Shown here piece after piece: positions 34,950 to 43,933 of a DNA stretch of 64,000 bases. The stretch comes from Desertifilum tharense IPPAS B-1220. Its GTDB lineage: Bacteria > Cyanobacteriota > Cyanobacteriia > Cyanobacteriales > Desertifilaceae. Every line of letters starts with the position of its first letter. Within the stretch, counting starts at the first letter, position 1. Both the position numbers and the translations under genes were made by a program. Under the pieces are notes generated by a model, which ran no database searches, was not told where the DNA came from, and was given only the letters and a program-made list of their open reading frames with translations. Location of the stretch: positions 62,001 to 126,000 of the forward strand of contig NZ_MJGC01000041.1 in the NCBI RefSeq assembly GCF_001746915.1, in the 5' to 3' direction.

Positions 34950-36206
34950 CTAGGAAATGAGGGTTTTGTGCTGGCGTAGGAGTCGGTGCAGGTATTGTAA
35001 GATGACAATGCCTAGAGTGATGCTGAAGGCTGCGACTAACCAAAAGCCATCGGCGATCGCTCTCGACTGGTCTAAGGCCCATCCTCCCAAAGGCGGCCCG
35101 ATAAAATAGCCAATGGCCCAACATTGGGAGTTAATGGAGAGATAGACGCCGCGCAACGAAGCCGGGGCGATATCGACCACAAAGGCAGAAGCTGAGGGCA
35201 TATAGGCAACAGTCGCGATCGCCATAATACTTAAGGCTAAAATAGCGCCCCACAAAGCCCCTGTGGAGAGGGTTCCCGTCAGCCAAATGAGCAAAAAGCC
35301 CAAACCCCACAGGGAGATAGAAAGGGTCAAGGCTTGGGGACGACTAAAGCGGTTGAGAAACCTTGCCATTGGTAACTGACATAAGGCCGCAAAGACAACG
35401 TGCCAGGTAAATAAGCCGCTAATGACTTGGGGGGGAAAGCCGCCCCCGGCGACGAAATTGGTGAGATAAAGGGGAATGGTGCTTTGAATTTGGGCGAGAT
35501 AGGTGGTGAACAGAATATTGACGAGAACGAATACCATCAGGAGGCGATCGCGAAACGCCACACCCCAACCTTGGCCAACGGGTTCGTCGGGGCTGTCGTC
35601 AAATTGCCCCGTTTCTGCGATCGCCCAATAAATTACCCCAAAAAAGACTAAAAACGAAATCCCATCCACGACAAACAACGCCCGGTAGTTGCCCCCCACC
35701 GCAATTAACAAGCCTCCTAAGATGACGCCAACCCCCAGCCCCAAACTATCGGCTAAACGGGTAATGGCAAAGGCTTCATTGCGTTCGTGAATGGCGGTCA
35801 GATCGGCAACGGCGGCTTCAGTGGCCGGCCAATATAAACCGATACCCAATCCCATGAGTAAATTTCCCAAAATGAAGGTCGGGAAATCATGGGTGAAGGT
35901 AAAAGCCACATCGGCTAAGGCGGAGACTAAAGCGGACAGGAGTAGCGTTTTTTTGCGTCCCCAAAGGGGGGAATCGGTCAGCGTTCCGCCGAAAAAACGA
36001 CCGAATACCCCGGAAATTGAACCGCTTCCGAGTCCAATTCCCACCGCCGTTGCTGATAGACCCACCTGATTGACAAAGAAGATGGGGGCATAAAATAGCG
36101 TAAACCCATTACCAATCTGAGAGAGAAGGCGTCCCGCCGCGAGTATCCATACCGGGTTGGGGAGATTTGGCAGCCAATCGCGCCATTGGCGTAAGAAAAA
36201 AGGCAT
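34950..36206 (-). CDS. Major facilitator superfamily transporter
   Basis: A 418-residue polytopic protein with about 12 membrane helices. Early helices read WILAAGRLLSQIGNGFTLFY, and a cytoplasmic loop GGTLTDSPLWGRKKTLLL is the MFS signature between helices 2 and 3. The end of the protein (LDQSRAIADGFWLVAAFSIT) is duplicated in broken form at 32791-32939. Substrate unknown; drug or metabolite efflux is typical. It is convergent with the ADP-ribosylglycohydrolase gene. Confidence 0.9.
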   Translation of the reverse strand: MPFFLRQWRDWLPNLPNPVWILAAGRLLSQIGNGFTLFYAPIFFVNQVGLSATAVGIGLGSGSISGVFGRFFGGTLTDSPLWGRKKTLLLSALVSALADVAFTFTHDFPTFILGNLLMGLGIGLYWPATEAAVADLTAIHERNEAFAITRLADSLGLGVGVILGGLLIAVGGNYRALFVVDGISFLVFFGVIYWAIAETGQFDDSPDEPVGQGWGVAFRDRLLMVFVLVNILFTTYLAQIQSTIPLYLTNFVAGGGFPPQVISGLFTWHVVFAALCQLPMARFLNRFSRPQALTLSISLWGLGFLLIWLTGTLSTGALWGAILALSIMAIATVAYMPSASAFVVDIAPASLRGVYLSINSQCWAIGYFIGPPLGGWALDQSRAIADGFWLVAAFSITLGIVILQYLHRLLRQHKTLIS

Positions 36207-36450
36207 CTGAGTGCGATCGCATGGGGAACAGCCTTATTCTGACACTCCTCTGCCGAAACGCAAGAGCAGGTAAAGCGGCTAAAAGCTAACCCAACACTCA
36301 GAAAATTTACGGTTTTTCTCTGTAGAAGAACAGCCGCAAAGATTGATCCCCAATGGCTTCTAGACCCTATTGACTTAAAAAAGCGCGATCCCCGACCCAT
36401 AGAGGGCTTCCCAGAATAATTTTCTTTATCATAAAACCTTCTTGTAAAAT
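36207..36450. other. Intergenic region upstream of gdhA and MFS gene
   Basis: No gene seen. A leftward frame across it is only an alternative phase of the MFS gene end. The region is divergent and should contain the MFS promoter. Confidence 0.35.
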
Positions 36451-36464
36451 GTAACAAATTTTAC
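36451..36464. promoter_or_regulatory. Predicted NtcA-binding site
   Basis: GTAACAAATTTTAC is a perfect GTA-N8-TAC box, the consensus of the cyanobacterial nitrogen regulator NtcA. It lies 88 bases before the gdhA start codon. A TAN3T box (TAGGCT, 36495-36500) follows at 30 bases, longer than the usual 22-23 of NtcA-activated promoters, so the mode of action is unclear. Confidence 0.45.
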
Positions 36465-36551
36465 TAAATTTGGATTTTCTGCCCGCCCAAAAGCTAGGCT
36501 ACGCATAGAGCCTCAAATCAGACTAACCGTTGAGCAACAAGGAAAATCTCT

Positions 36552-37844
36552 ATGATTGCGCCCTTACCCCTGCCTCTTAGATCGTCGCAGTCTCCTGCCC
36601 ATATTTGTCCTTACGATCAAACCTGTAGTTATCTCACCCAAGCGGCGGAAGAACTGCAAATGGATCGCGGTTTGCTTGCCATCCTCAGCCATCCCCGCAA
36701 AGTTGTCACCGTCACCATCCCAGTGAAACTCGATAATGGTGAAATTGAAGTTCTCACAGGTCATCGGGTGCAACATTGCGATGTTTTAGGGCCTTATAAA
36801 GGCGGGACGCGCTACCATCCTTCCGTGACTTTGCAAGAAGTATCGGCCCTAGCGATGTTGATGACGTGGAAATGCGCTTTATTAGGCATTCCCTACGGCG
36901 GGGCAAAAGGCGGAATTGCCATTGACCCCAATCAATACAGCGCCAATGAGTTAGAAAGAATTACCCGCCGATACACCAGCGAACTGATCAAAGATATTGG
37001 CCCATCCGTTGATATCCCCGCGCCGGATATTGGCACATCTGCCCGCGAAATGGCTTGGATGATGGATACCTACTCAATGAATGTCGGCCATGCAGTTCCT
37101 GGGGTGGTGACGGGTAAACCCATTTCCATTGGCGGATCGAAAGGACGCGAAATGGCAACCGGACGCGGAGTGGCGATCGCCATTCGGGAAGCGCTAGCCT
37201 TGCAGGGTAAGACCCTAGAAGGGGTGCGCGTCGTTATTCAAGGATTTGGCAATGTGGGCGGCGCGGCGGCGGTGTTGCTGCACGAAGCTGGGGCGAAAGT
37301 TTTAGCAGTTTCTGATGTCTCCGGCGGGATTTATGCCGAAAAAGGTTTAGATATTCCGGCGCTGAAAGTGTACTGGGCGCAAAATGGCCGCAAGTTAGCT
37401 GGCTATCCGGAAGCTGAAGCCGTTAGTAATGCCGAGTTACTCACCTTACCTTGCGATGTCTTAATTCCGGCTGCGTTGGAAGATCAAATTACTGAAGAAA
37501 ACGCCCACCAGGTTCAAGCGCAAATTGTGGCGGAAGCGGCGAATGGCCCGGTGACTTTAGCCGCCGATCTAATTTTGAGCGATCGCGGGATTACCGTCTT
37601 ACCGGATATTCTCACCAATGCCGGGGGCGTTGTCGTCAGTTATCTAGAATGGGTGCAAGGTCTGTCCTACGTCTTCTGGGATGAGGAACGGGTGAATAAG
37701 GAAATGGAAGGACTGATGGTTCATGCTTTCCACCGCGTCACCGAACAAGCAAAGATGCGTCAAGTTTCCCTACGAGTCGCCGCGTATACCTTGGGGGTGG
37801 GTCGAGTCGCGCAAGCCTTAAGCGATCGCGGTTTGTATCCCTAA
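36552..37844 (+). CDS. gdhA: Glutamate dehydrogenase (Glu/Leu/Phe/Val dehydrogenase family)
   Basis: A 430-residue hexamer-type GDH interconverting 2-oxoglutarate plus ammonium and glutamate. The substrate region has GPYKGGTRYHP and KCALLGIPYGGAKGGI (catalytic Lys), then PAPDIGTSAREMAWMMDTYS. The nucleotide fold has VVIQGFGNVGGAAAVLLHE. Length is right for the NAD(P)-dependent small-subunit type. AAGGA lies eight bases before the ATG. It is monocistronic, with a possible NtcA site upstream and hairpins downstream. Confidence 0.93.
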   Translation: MIAPLPLPLRSSQSPAHICPYDQTCSYLTQAAEELQMDRGLLAILSHPRKVVTVTIPVKLDNGEIEVLTGHRVQHCDVLGPYKGGTRYHPSVTLQEVSALAMLMTWKCALLGIPYGGAKGGIAIDPNQYSANELERITRRYTSELIKDIGPSVDIPAPDIGTSAREMAWMMDTYSMNVGHAVPGVVTGKPISIGGSKGREMATGRGVAIAIREALALQGKTLEGVRVVIQGFGNVGGAAAVLLHEAGAKVLAVSDVSGGIYAEKGLDIPALKVYWAQNGRKLAGYPEAEAVSNAELLTLPCDVLIPAALEDQITEENAHQVQAQIVAEAANGPVTLAADLILSDRGITVLPDILTNAGGVVVSYLEWVQGLSYVFWDEERVNKEMEGLMVHAFHRVTEQAKMRQVSLRVAAYTLGVGRVAQALSDRGLYP

Positions 37845-37850
37845 ACTCAG

Positions 37851-37895
37851 ATCTTGCACCATCCTCAGTAAGACCTAAGAAACCGGGTGCAAGAT
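37851..37895. terminator. Hairpin after gdhA
   Basis: ATCTTGCACC at 37851-37860 pairs perfectly with GGTGCAAGAT at 37886-37895 around a 25-base loop, starting seven bases after the gdhA stop. No T-run follows, so it may stabilise the 3' end rather than terminate. The loop carries AAGAAACCGGGT, a common cyanobacterial intergenic motif. Confidence 0.5.
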
Positions 37896-37920
37896 GTCAA
37901 TAAACGCTGATGTCGAGGCT

Positions 37921-37954
37921 GAGAACCCGACTTTCTGTTCTGGGTTGGGTTCTC
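37921..37954. repeat. Second intergenic hairpin
   Basis: GAGAACCC at 37921-37928 pairs with GGGTTCTC at 37947-37954. It follows the gdhA hairpin by 25 bases and belongs to the GAACCCGAC/GGGTTCT type of cyanobacterial palindrome. Confidence 0.5.
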
Positions 37955-38362
37955 TCCCACAAGTTGGGTCGAAAGATAAACGTTAAAACTCAAAAGTTAA
38001 AATAACCTTTTAATCTAAATTTCCGCTTTTTTGACCGCCTGCTCAATTTAGAGTAGGCGATCGGCTATTTTAAGCCATCGTTTGAGTATGATTTAATACT
38101 GGGTAGCTAAAATCTTGGTGGGATAATCTCTAGGGAGGGATTGTCCTGAATGGGCTATCTTGTGAAAAACTGGAGACGTTCGATAAAATTGCAATGAACA
38201 GGTTCGGGATTCTATAACTTAGAACCGACTCTGAATTTATTAAGATGGATGACTAGTGGAGTTCGCCTCAAAGCTTAATGTTATGAATCCGCTAGAATCC
38301 ACTAAGATTAGTAGAGACTATTGGGCAACCCCGTTATCAGCAAGCAAGGTAGGAATTTAAGG
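37955..38362. promoter_or_regulatory. Upstream region of the GTPase module
   Basis: No gene seen in this AT-rich stretch. It should hold the promoter of the coiled-coil/OmpA/GTPase genes that follow. I see no box strong enough to name. Confidence 0.35.
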
Positions 38363-38980
38363 ATGAACGATATCAGTAAAGATGAAATGCGCGAAAGACT
38401 CGGTAACATCGAACAGATTCGCGACCTGTTATTTGGTTCTCAAGTGCGCGAATTTGAGAAACGATTTAACGAGCTAGAATCTAGCTTATCCAGCTATCAA
38501 CAAGAAATGCGCGATCGCCTCAATCAGCTCACTGATGATATGACGACTGAACTCCGCGCAGCCGTCGATTCTTTAGAGAAAAAAATTAAATATCTCAGCT
38601 TAACAACCCACGAAGAAGTTAATGACGTGCGCCAAACCCTCGATCGAACCGATAGACGGATTGCAACGCGCATCGACCTCCTAGAACAAAGTTTTAGAGA
38701 TAAAGCGACTGCCCTCAGAGAAGACCTCACGCAAACTGAAACTTCTCTGACTCAGGAAATTCAAACCTTAAAAGAACAAGTTTTAACCGATTTAGAAAGT
38801 CGTTTTGTCGGCTTACAAGACGGAAAAGTTTCTCGCGATGACATGGCGGAAATCTTCTTTGAACTCTGCATGAAGCTCAAAGGATCGGACTTTGTACCCG
38901 ACTTAAAAGAAGCAGCCGATCGACAAGTTAAAGCCGATTTTTTGCTTCCCGAACAAAAAGAAACGATCGAACATTCATAA
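38363..38980 (+). CDS. Coiled-coil protein, first gene of GTPase module
   Basis: A 205-residue soluble, charged, almost wholly helical protein starting MNDISKDEMRERLGNIEQIR, with heptads through RDRLNQLTDDMTTELRAAVD and DRTDRRIATRIDLLEQSF. The C-terminal 50 residues (VSRDDMAEIFFELCMKLKGS) look like a small conserved module. No known family. ATG at 38363 has AAGG just before; a longer frame would add 14 residues. It is followed after 77 bases by the OmpA-domain gene and then the GTPase gene on the same strand, so probably a partner or scaffold of that system. Confidence 0.8.
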   Translation: MNDISKDEMRERLGNIEQIRDLLFGSQVREFEKRFNELESSLSSYQQEMRDRLNQLTDDMTTELRAAVDSLEKKIKYLSLTTHEEVNDVRQTLDRTDRRIATRIDLLEQSFRDKATALREDLTQTETSLTQEIQTLKEQVLTDLESRFVGLQDGKVSRDDMAEIFFELCMKLKGSDFVPDLKEAADRQVKADFLLPEQKETIEHS

Positions 38981-39057
38981 CCCCCCATCAGGAGAGCGCC
39001 CGTTCCCAGAACTCTCCTAAAACTATTGAAACTTGGCAGCGATCGGAGGAGAGATTG

Positions 39058-41541
39058 ATGGCTTTAGCAAAAGATCGAGACACCACGTCTAACCCAGATA
39101 CCTCAATCCATAGCAATTCTCAAGCAGAGCCTGCGTTAAACAGTTTAGAGGGGTTAATTGAGCTATTAGCCGCCCTACAAGACTCGCCCGCCTCACCAGC
39201 ATCTACTGCTCAAACCCGAAAGTCCGATCCGCCCCTCACTTCTCCTCCTCAGAAAACACCCTCCCCGGTAGAACCTGCCACTACGGAATTGCCCCAATCG
39301 GCGGTATCTTCTCCTCACGCGCCAGAACGCCCCGACTCGGTAGCTTCTGCTCGCCCGCCAGAATCATCAGAACGCCCCGACTCGGTATCATCGGCTCGCC
39401 CGCCAGAACGCTCCGACTCGGTATCTCCTGCTCGCCCGCCAGAACGCTCCGACTCAGCATTATCGGCTCGCCCGCCAAAATCGCCAGAACGCCCCCGCGC
39501 CACAGAAGCGCTGCCCCCTAGCCGCCACAGCCACCGTTCGGCAGAACTCTCAACCCTAGAGATGTTACAGTCTCTGACCCAGCGTCCTCCCCAAGTTGAG
39601 CCAAAACCCCCCTCACCTTTAGCCAAATCTCCGGCTAAATCTTCGCTGTCTAATCAAGATATCGATGGCCTGAAGCGAGAAGTTGAGCAACTCGCCGATC
39701 AACTCGATACGATCCGCAAACAGGTTTACGAACCGACCGATATTATTAACCCCCTAATTCCCTTAATTACCGAACTGTTACGCTTAAAATCTACCGCCTC
39801 TCGCGAAGAACTCGCAGCAGCACTCACGCCCATTATTGATGATGTGATTGCTCAACGCAGCCAACAGAACCGCGAAGCGATGAGTTCTGCAATTTCCAGC
39901 TTGATTCCCAGAGCCATTCAGCAGCAAATTCAAAATTCTCCCGAAGAAATTGCCAAAGCGATCGCGCCAGAAATTGGATCGGCGATTGAAGAACAAATTC
40001 GCCTCGAACGCAACGCCATTTCTAAAGCCCTCGCGCCCGAAATGGGGAAAGCGATTAAAGCGCAAATTGACTTAGAACGCGAATCCATGATTGATGCGCT
40101 CTACCCGGTCATTGGCAGCACCATTTCTAAATATATGGGGGAAGCCATTCGCACCATTAACCAACAAGTCGAAAATGCGTTAAGTCCCAAAGGCGTTCAG
40201 CGCAAAATCCGCGCCAAAATGCTTGGCGTTTCTGAAGCGGAACTGATTTTGCAAGAGGCTATGCCTTTTACAGTGCAGGCGGTTTTTCTGATTCAAGCCG
40301 CTTCAGGATTGGTGATTGCAGAGGTTCAATCTAGCTCAGAACATCGCCTTGAATCGGATTTAATGGCGGGAATGCTCACCGCTATCCGCAGTTTTGCCAA
40401 TGACTGCTTTGCGCGATCGGGCAGTGTCTCGGAACTCGATCAAATTGATTATGGCGATTCGCGGATTATTATTGAATTTGTGGGTTACTGCTATCTCGCG
40501 GCTGCGGTTAAAGGCGACCCTCCGAAAGCCTTTATTAACAGTCTCCGCGAGCAACTGGGGTTAATTACCCTGCGTTACGGTAACGCCATCGAAGAATTTG
40601 ATGGCGATTTATCTAAAGTCCCTCCAGCCATTCACAACCGCCTGGAAGCGTTAAGCGAAGAATTTCAACCCAATCGTCCGACCAAGCGTCCGATAGCCTT
40701 ATTGGCGATCGTCTTCGCAATTTTAGGGATTGCTCTGATTCCTTGGGGAATTTGGCAATACCACCAGCATGTGAATCGCCAAATTAGTGCCAAGATTTCG
40801 TTAGCTTTGCTATCTTCTCCGGAGTTATCGGTTTACCGGGTGGTACCGGAGGTTCGCCGCGATAGCGTTACCCTGCGCGGAAGAGTCCCGACAGAATATC
40901 TGCGGTCTAAAGCCGAAGCCGTCACGCAATTAGAGGCCCCCAATCGAGAATTAATTAATCGCATTATTGCGGTGAATGTTCCCCCCGATCCAGAGTTAGT
41001 CGCCGCCGAGGTGCAACGCCTTGCCACGTTACTCAACCAACAGGGTAATATGGCGATCGCCGCCGAGTATGAAAACGAGCAAGTTAACGTTCAAGGAATT
41101 CTGTTTAATGACACCAATCCTCAGTTAATGGTTCAAGCCTTTGAACAGATTCCGGGCGTTCGTAAGGTGGTGACGATGTTTAATCTAGAACAAGATGTCG
41201 TCAACAGCCGATTTTACTTTGAGTTAGGTTCAACAGAACCCAATCCTAACGATCTCAATCAAAAATTGATTCCGCTTCGCAATCTTTTGCAAAAACATCC
41301 AGCTATTCATTTGAGAATTATTGGCCATAGCGATACGATTGGAACCCCAGCCGATCGAAGAAAAATTGCGACGCAACGCGCCGAAGCGATTCAGAAACTT
41401 TTGCAAGCGCAAGGAATTGCCGCAAATCGATTGCAAACGAGTGGTACGCTAGAACTACCTCCGGGTATCTCGCCGACTGCTCCTTTACATTTGAGCCGAT
41501 GCGTCAGATTTGAGGTAATCCTGAAACCCAATACTCAATAG
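39058..41541 (+). CDS. Transmembrane protein with roadblock/longin-like region and OmpA C-terminal domain
   Basis: An 827-residue protein. Residues about 1-200 are Pro/Ser-rich and disordered, with repeated RPPERSDSVS units. A helical region follows (about 200-380). Residues about 400-520 read AVFLIQAASGLVIAEVQSS then ESDLMAGMLTAIRSFANDCF and YLAAAVKG, a pattern I associate with roadblock/longin-type GTPase-partner domains. One membrane helix lies at about 545-563 (LLAIVFAILGIALIPWGIW). Beyond it come BON-like segments and an OmpA/MotB peptidoglycan-binding domain (GHSDTIGTPADRRKIATQRA). The ATG at 39058 has GGAGGAGAG upstream. Topology: cytoplasmic GTPase-binding side, periplasmic wall-binding side. 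The GTPase gene starts five bases later. Confidence 0.8.
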   Translation: MALAKDRDTTSNPDTSIHSNSQAEPALNSLEGLIELLAALQDSPASPASTAQTRKSDPPLTSPPQKTPSPVEPATTELPQSAVSSPHAPERPDSVASARPPESSERPDSVSSARPPERSDSVSPARPPERSDSALSARPPKSPERPRATEALPPSRHSHRSAELSTLEMLQSLTQRPPQVEPKPPSPLAKSPAKSSLSNQDIDGLKREVEQLADQLDTIRKQVYEPTDIINPLIPLITELLRLKSTASREELAAALTPIIDDVIAQRSQQNREAMSSAISSLIPRAIQQQIQNSPEEIAKAIAPEIGSAIEEQIRLERNAISKALAPEMGKAIKAQIDLERESMIDALYPVIGSTISKYMGEAIRTINQQVENALSPKGVQRKIRAKMLGVSEAELILQEAMPFTVQAVFLIQAASGLVIAEVQSSSEHRLESDLMAGMLTAIRSFANDCFARSGSVSELDQIDYGDSRIIIEFVGYCYLAAAVKGDPPKAFINSLREQLGLITLRYGNAIEEFDGDLSKVPPAIHNRLEALSEEFQPNRPTKRPIALLAIVFAILGIALIPWGIWQYHQHVNRQISAKISLALLSSPELSVYRVVPEVRRDSVTLRGRVPTEYLRSKAEAVTQLEAPNRELINRIIAVNVPPDPELVAAEVQRLATLLNQQGNMAIAAEYENEQVNVQGILFNDTNPQLMVQAFEQIPGVRKVVTMFNLEQDVVNSRFYFELGSTEPNPNDLNQKLIPLRNLLQKHPAIHLRIIGHSDTIGTPADRRKIATQRAEAIQKLLQAQGIAANRLQTSGTLELPPGISPTAPLHLSRCVRFEVILKPNTQ
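39321..39473 (+). repeat. Codon-phased 36-base repeats within the OmpA-domain gene
   Basis: Four near-identical units encode PERxDSVSxARP repeats. The last two are exactly 36 bases (39402-39437, 39438-39473); one earlier unit has six extra bases. Because the period is a multiple of three, copy-number change would keep the frame. Confidence 0.75.
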
Positions 41542-41546
41542 CCCCT

Positions 41547-42083
41547 ATGAATCTCATTTCTAAGAAGATCTGTTTGGTCGGTGATTTTGGCGTCGGAAAA
41601 ACGAGTTTGGTTCGGCGATTTGTGGAGGGAATTTTTAGCGATCGCTATCTCTCGACCGTGGGGGTAAAAATTTCGCGTAAAACGGTGGAAATTGCGACGC
41701 TAGAGGGGACTTCTTCTGCTAATTTACAGCTTTTAATTTGGGATATTGAAGGACAGACTAAGTTTAAGGCGATCGCCCAAAGTTATCTTCAGGGTGCGGC
41801 GGCGGCGATTTTAGTCGCAGATGTGACGCGTCCGGAAACCCTAGAAAGTCTATCTCAGCATATTCAACTATTCCAAGCGGTGAACCCGAAAGGCGCGATC
41901 GCGATCGCCTATAATAAAACCGATTTAATGGATAAGGAGCATCTAGCGTTTTTGCTAAAGGAAAATGCGGTATCTAACCCTGCCATTATTGCAACCTATT
42001 CCACTTCTGCTAAAACCGGATTGTATGTAGACGATCTGTTTCAGGTGTTATCCTCCAATATCATTGAGGGGATACATCGGTAG
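41547..42083 (+). CDS. Ras/Rab-like small GTPase
   Basis: A 178-residue small GTPase with all five G motifs: P-loop GDFGVGKTSLVRRF, switch I Thr in RYLSTVGVKI, WDIEGQ (switch II, Gln retained), NKTD for guanine specificity, and TSAK. No C-terminal prenylation Cys. Bacterial relatives such as MglA control polarity and motility with roadblock-fold partners; the preceding gene carries a roadblock/longin-like region, so the two probably interact. The last 36 bases overlap the convergent histidine kinase gene. Confidence 0.9.
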   Translation: MNLISKKICLVGDFGVGKTSLVRRFVEGIFSDRYLSTVGVKISRKTVEIATLEGTSSANLQLLIWDIEGQTKFKAIAQSYLQGAAAAILVADVTRPETLESLSQHIQLFQAVNPKGAIAIAYNKTDLMDKEHLAFLLKENAVSNPAIIATYSTSAKTGLYVDDLFQVLSSNIIEGIHR

Positions 42084-43586
42084 GGTGACTCGAAACGTTG
42101 TCCCTTTTCCCAGTTCGCTAGAGAGGATAATTCGCCCTCGGTGGACTTTAACCGCCTGTTCGACGATGGTGAGTCCTAAACCCGTTCCAGAAACCTGTCC
42201 GACATTTTGACCTCGGTAAAAAGAGTCAAACAAGTAGGGCTGATTTTGAGGGGCGATCCCAATTCCGCGATCGCAAATTTCAAAAACTACATTGGGTTCT
42301 TGGTTAAGGAGAGTCAGTTGGATCTCGGAATTGATGGGCGAATATTTAATCGCGTTGGAGAGGAGGTTACTTAAAATACACCGTAACAAGTCCCGATCCA
42401 TCACGACTTGTAGGGGTTCTCCTAGGGCGTTGAACTGAAAGGAATGCTTACCGCGATCGCTAACTTGTAACTCCCTGAGCAGATCGTGGCAGAATGTTCC
42501 TAACTCGAACGGACGCGGATTAAACTGCAAATTGTCAATATCTGTTCGTTCTAAAACCAGAACATCTTCAATTAAATGGTTAATGGCATTTGCGGCTTCT
42601 TGAATCAACTTAAAATATTCTAATTTTTCAGTTTCAGAATAATTATTACCATAGAGACGCAATAAATCGGCTGTACTAATAATGGTCGTGATTGGCGTGC
42701 GAAATTCATGGGAAACCATCTTAATAAAGCGAGATTTGAGTTCGTTTAACTCCCGCTCTTTTTGCAACGCTCTTTTAATTTCAATTTCCGCTTTTTTACG
42801 CTCAGTAATATCCCGACCGATATAAACTAAATCGTATAAATTTCTGACCTCAGTTTGAATGGGCGCGCAGGAGAGTTCAATAACCACCTCATTGCCCAGC
42901 TTGGTTTGACAAATCCGCTCCAGTTTGGGGAGGCTTCTCCAGCTTTCTAAGGGCAAATTCGTGGCAATTTCAGCTAAGTATTCTAGGTCAGTAATCAGCG
43001 TTGAAATGGGTTGCCCAATTAGCTCGCCTTCGGTGTAGCCAAACAGATTTTGAGCCGCTAAGTTAACTGTTTTTATTTTACCAGAAGCAGTGGTGACAAA
43101 TAAAGGATCTCCCATCCCAAACAGGATTTTATTATTGTAGTCTTGAGAAGCTGTTAAGGCGCTGAGTAAGAGTTCTGCCTCGCTGGCACGTTGAACTAAA
43201 GATTGGCGCAAGGTCATCACTTCAGTCACGTTTTCTACCAATAAAAGTAAGCGTTTATCCGCTGGATAATCTTCTTTGTATTCTAAAATATATAAACTAA
43301 TGTAGAGAGGTGGATTGGGTTGAGAAGACCGTTCAATTCCTTCAATTTTAAAGCTGCTGACTTGACCTCGATAAACTTGATGTAGAATTTCTTCAGAACC
43401 CGTAATTTCAGGAAAGCCTAAACGGACATCTTGACCGGGAAGAACATGCTGAGGACTATCAGCAAATTGAGCAATTGTAGGCGATAATTCAACAATCTTT
43501 AAGTCAGCACTAAGAGTCAAGTATTCCATATGTCGCGGGGCTAAAAGTTTACTAATAATAGGATTCATAGGTTTTCTAGAAAACAT
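42048..43586 (-). CDS. PAS sensor histidine kinase with cyanobacterial N-terminal sensor
   Basis: A 512-residue soluble kinase. Residues 1-120 form an unnamed domain (APRHMEYLTLSADLKIVELS, then VRLGFPEITGSEEILHQV and LLLLVENVTEVM) also found at the start of the adenylate cyclase on the other side. A PAS domain (about 150-265, IKTVNLAAQNLFGYTEGELI) leads to H-box MVSHEFRTPITTI, N-box NLLSNAIKYSP, DRGIGIAPQN and GTGLGLTIVEQAV. Start 43586 has GGAG five bases upstream. No REC partner is adjacent. It is convergent with the GTPase gene, overlapping 36 bases. Confidence 0.9.
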   Translation of the reverse strand: MFSRKPMNPIISKLLAPRHMEYLTLSADLKIVELSPTIAQFADSPQHVLPGQDVRLGFPEITGSEEILHQVYRGQVSSFKIEGIERSSQPNPPLYISLYILEYKEDYPADKRLLLLVENVTEVMTLRQSLVQRASEAELLLSALTASQDYNNKILFGMGDPLFVTTASGKIKTVNLAAQNLFGYTEGELIGQPISTLITDLEYLAEIATNLPLESWRSLPKLERICQTKLGNEVVIELSCAPIQTEVRNLYDLVYIGRDITERKKAEIEIKRALQKERELNELKSRFIKMVSHEFRTPITTIISTADLLRLYGNNYSETEKLEYFKLIQEAANAINHLIEDVLVLERTDIDNLQFNPRPFELGTFCHDLLRELQVSDRGKHSFQFNALGEPLQVVMDRDLLRCILSNLLSNAIKYSPINSEIQLTLLNQEPNVVFEICDRGIGIAPQNQPYLFDSFYRGQNVGQVSGTGLGLTIVEQAVKVHRGRIILSSELGKGTTFRVTLPMYPLNDIGG

Positions 43587-43933
43587 CTATTCTCCGGTGA
43601 ATTTATCTTCTACCCAGAACATCGCTCAAGAGGTTAAACAAGCGATCGCTCTTTGCTAGAATACAAAACATGCAAATCTGTGGATGAGGGACATGGGTGT
43701 ACTCTCTTAAAGGATTTTGTCAAGTTCGTTGCAAACTCTCCATCCAGAAACAGAAGTGTGGATAGTTCGATTCCAGGACATATTCCTACGGATCGCTAGA
43801 GCCTACGATATGGCTTCGCTAATGCGAATCGCCGATTTGCAGTTGATAGGAATCCTTAAATCATTCCAAAGCCGATCGGCAATTTCAGAAAAGATCCCAA
43901 TTCTCATTTCATCATACCAAACTGGCAAAGTTT
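43587..43933. promoter_or_regulatory. Divergent region between kinase and cyclase
   Basis: No real gene: a rightward TTG-started frame across part of it overlaps the cyclase start and has no ribosome site. The region at about 43791-43835 resembles a degenerate cyanobacterial palindrome. Promoters of both flanking genes must lie here. Confidence 0.35.

Noticed and set aside
35978..36457. Leftward 159-residue frame
   Set aside because: Alternative phase of the MFS gene start plus intergenic DNA, basic and Cys-rich.
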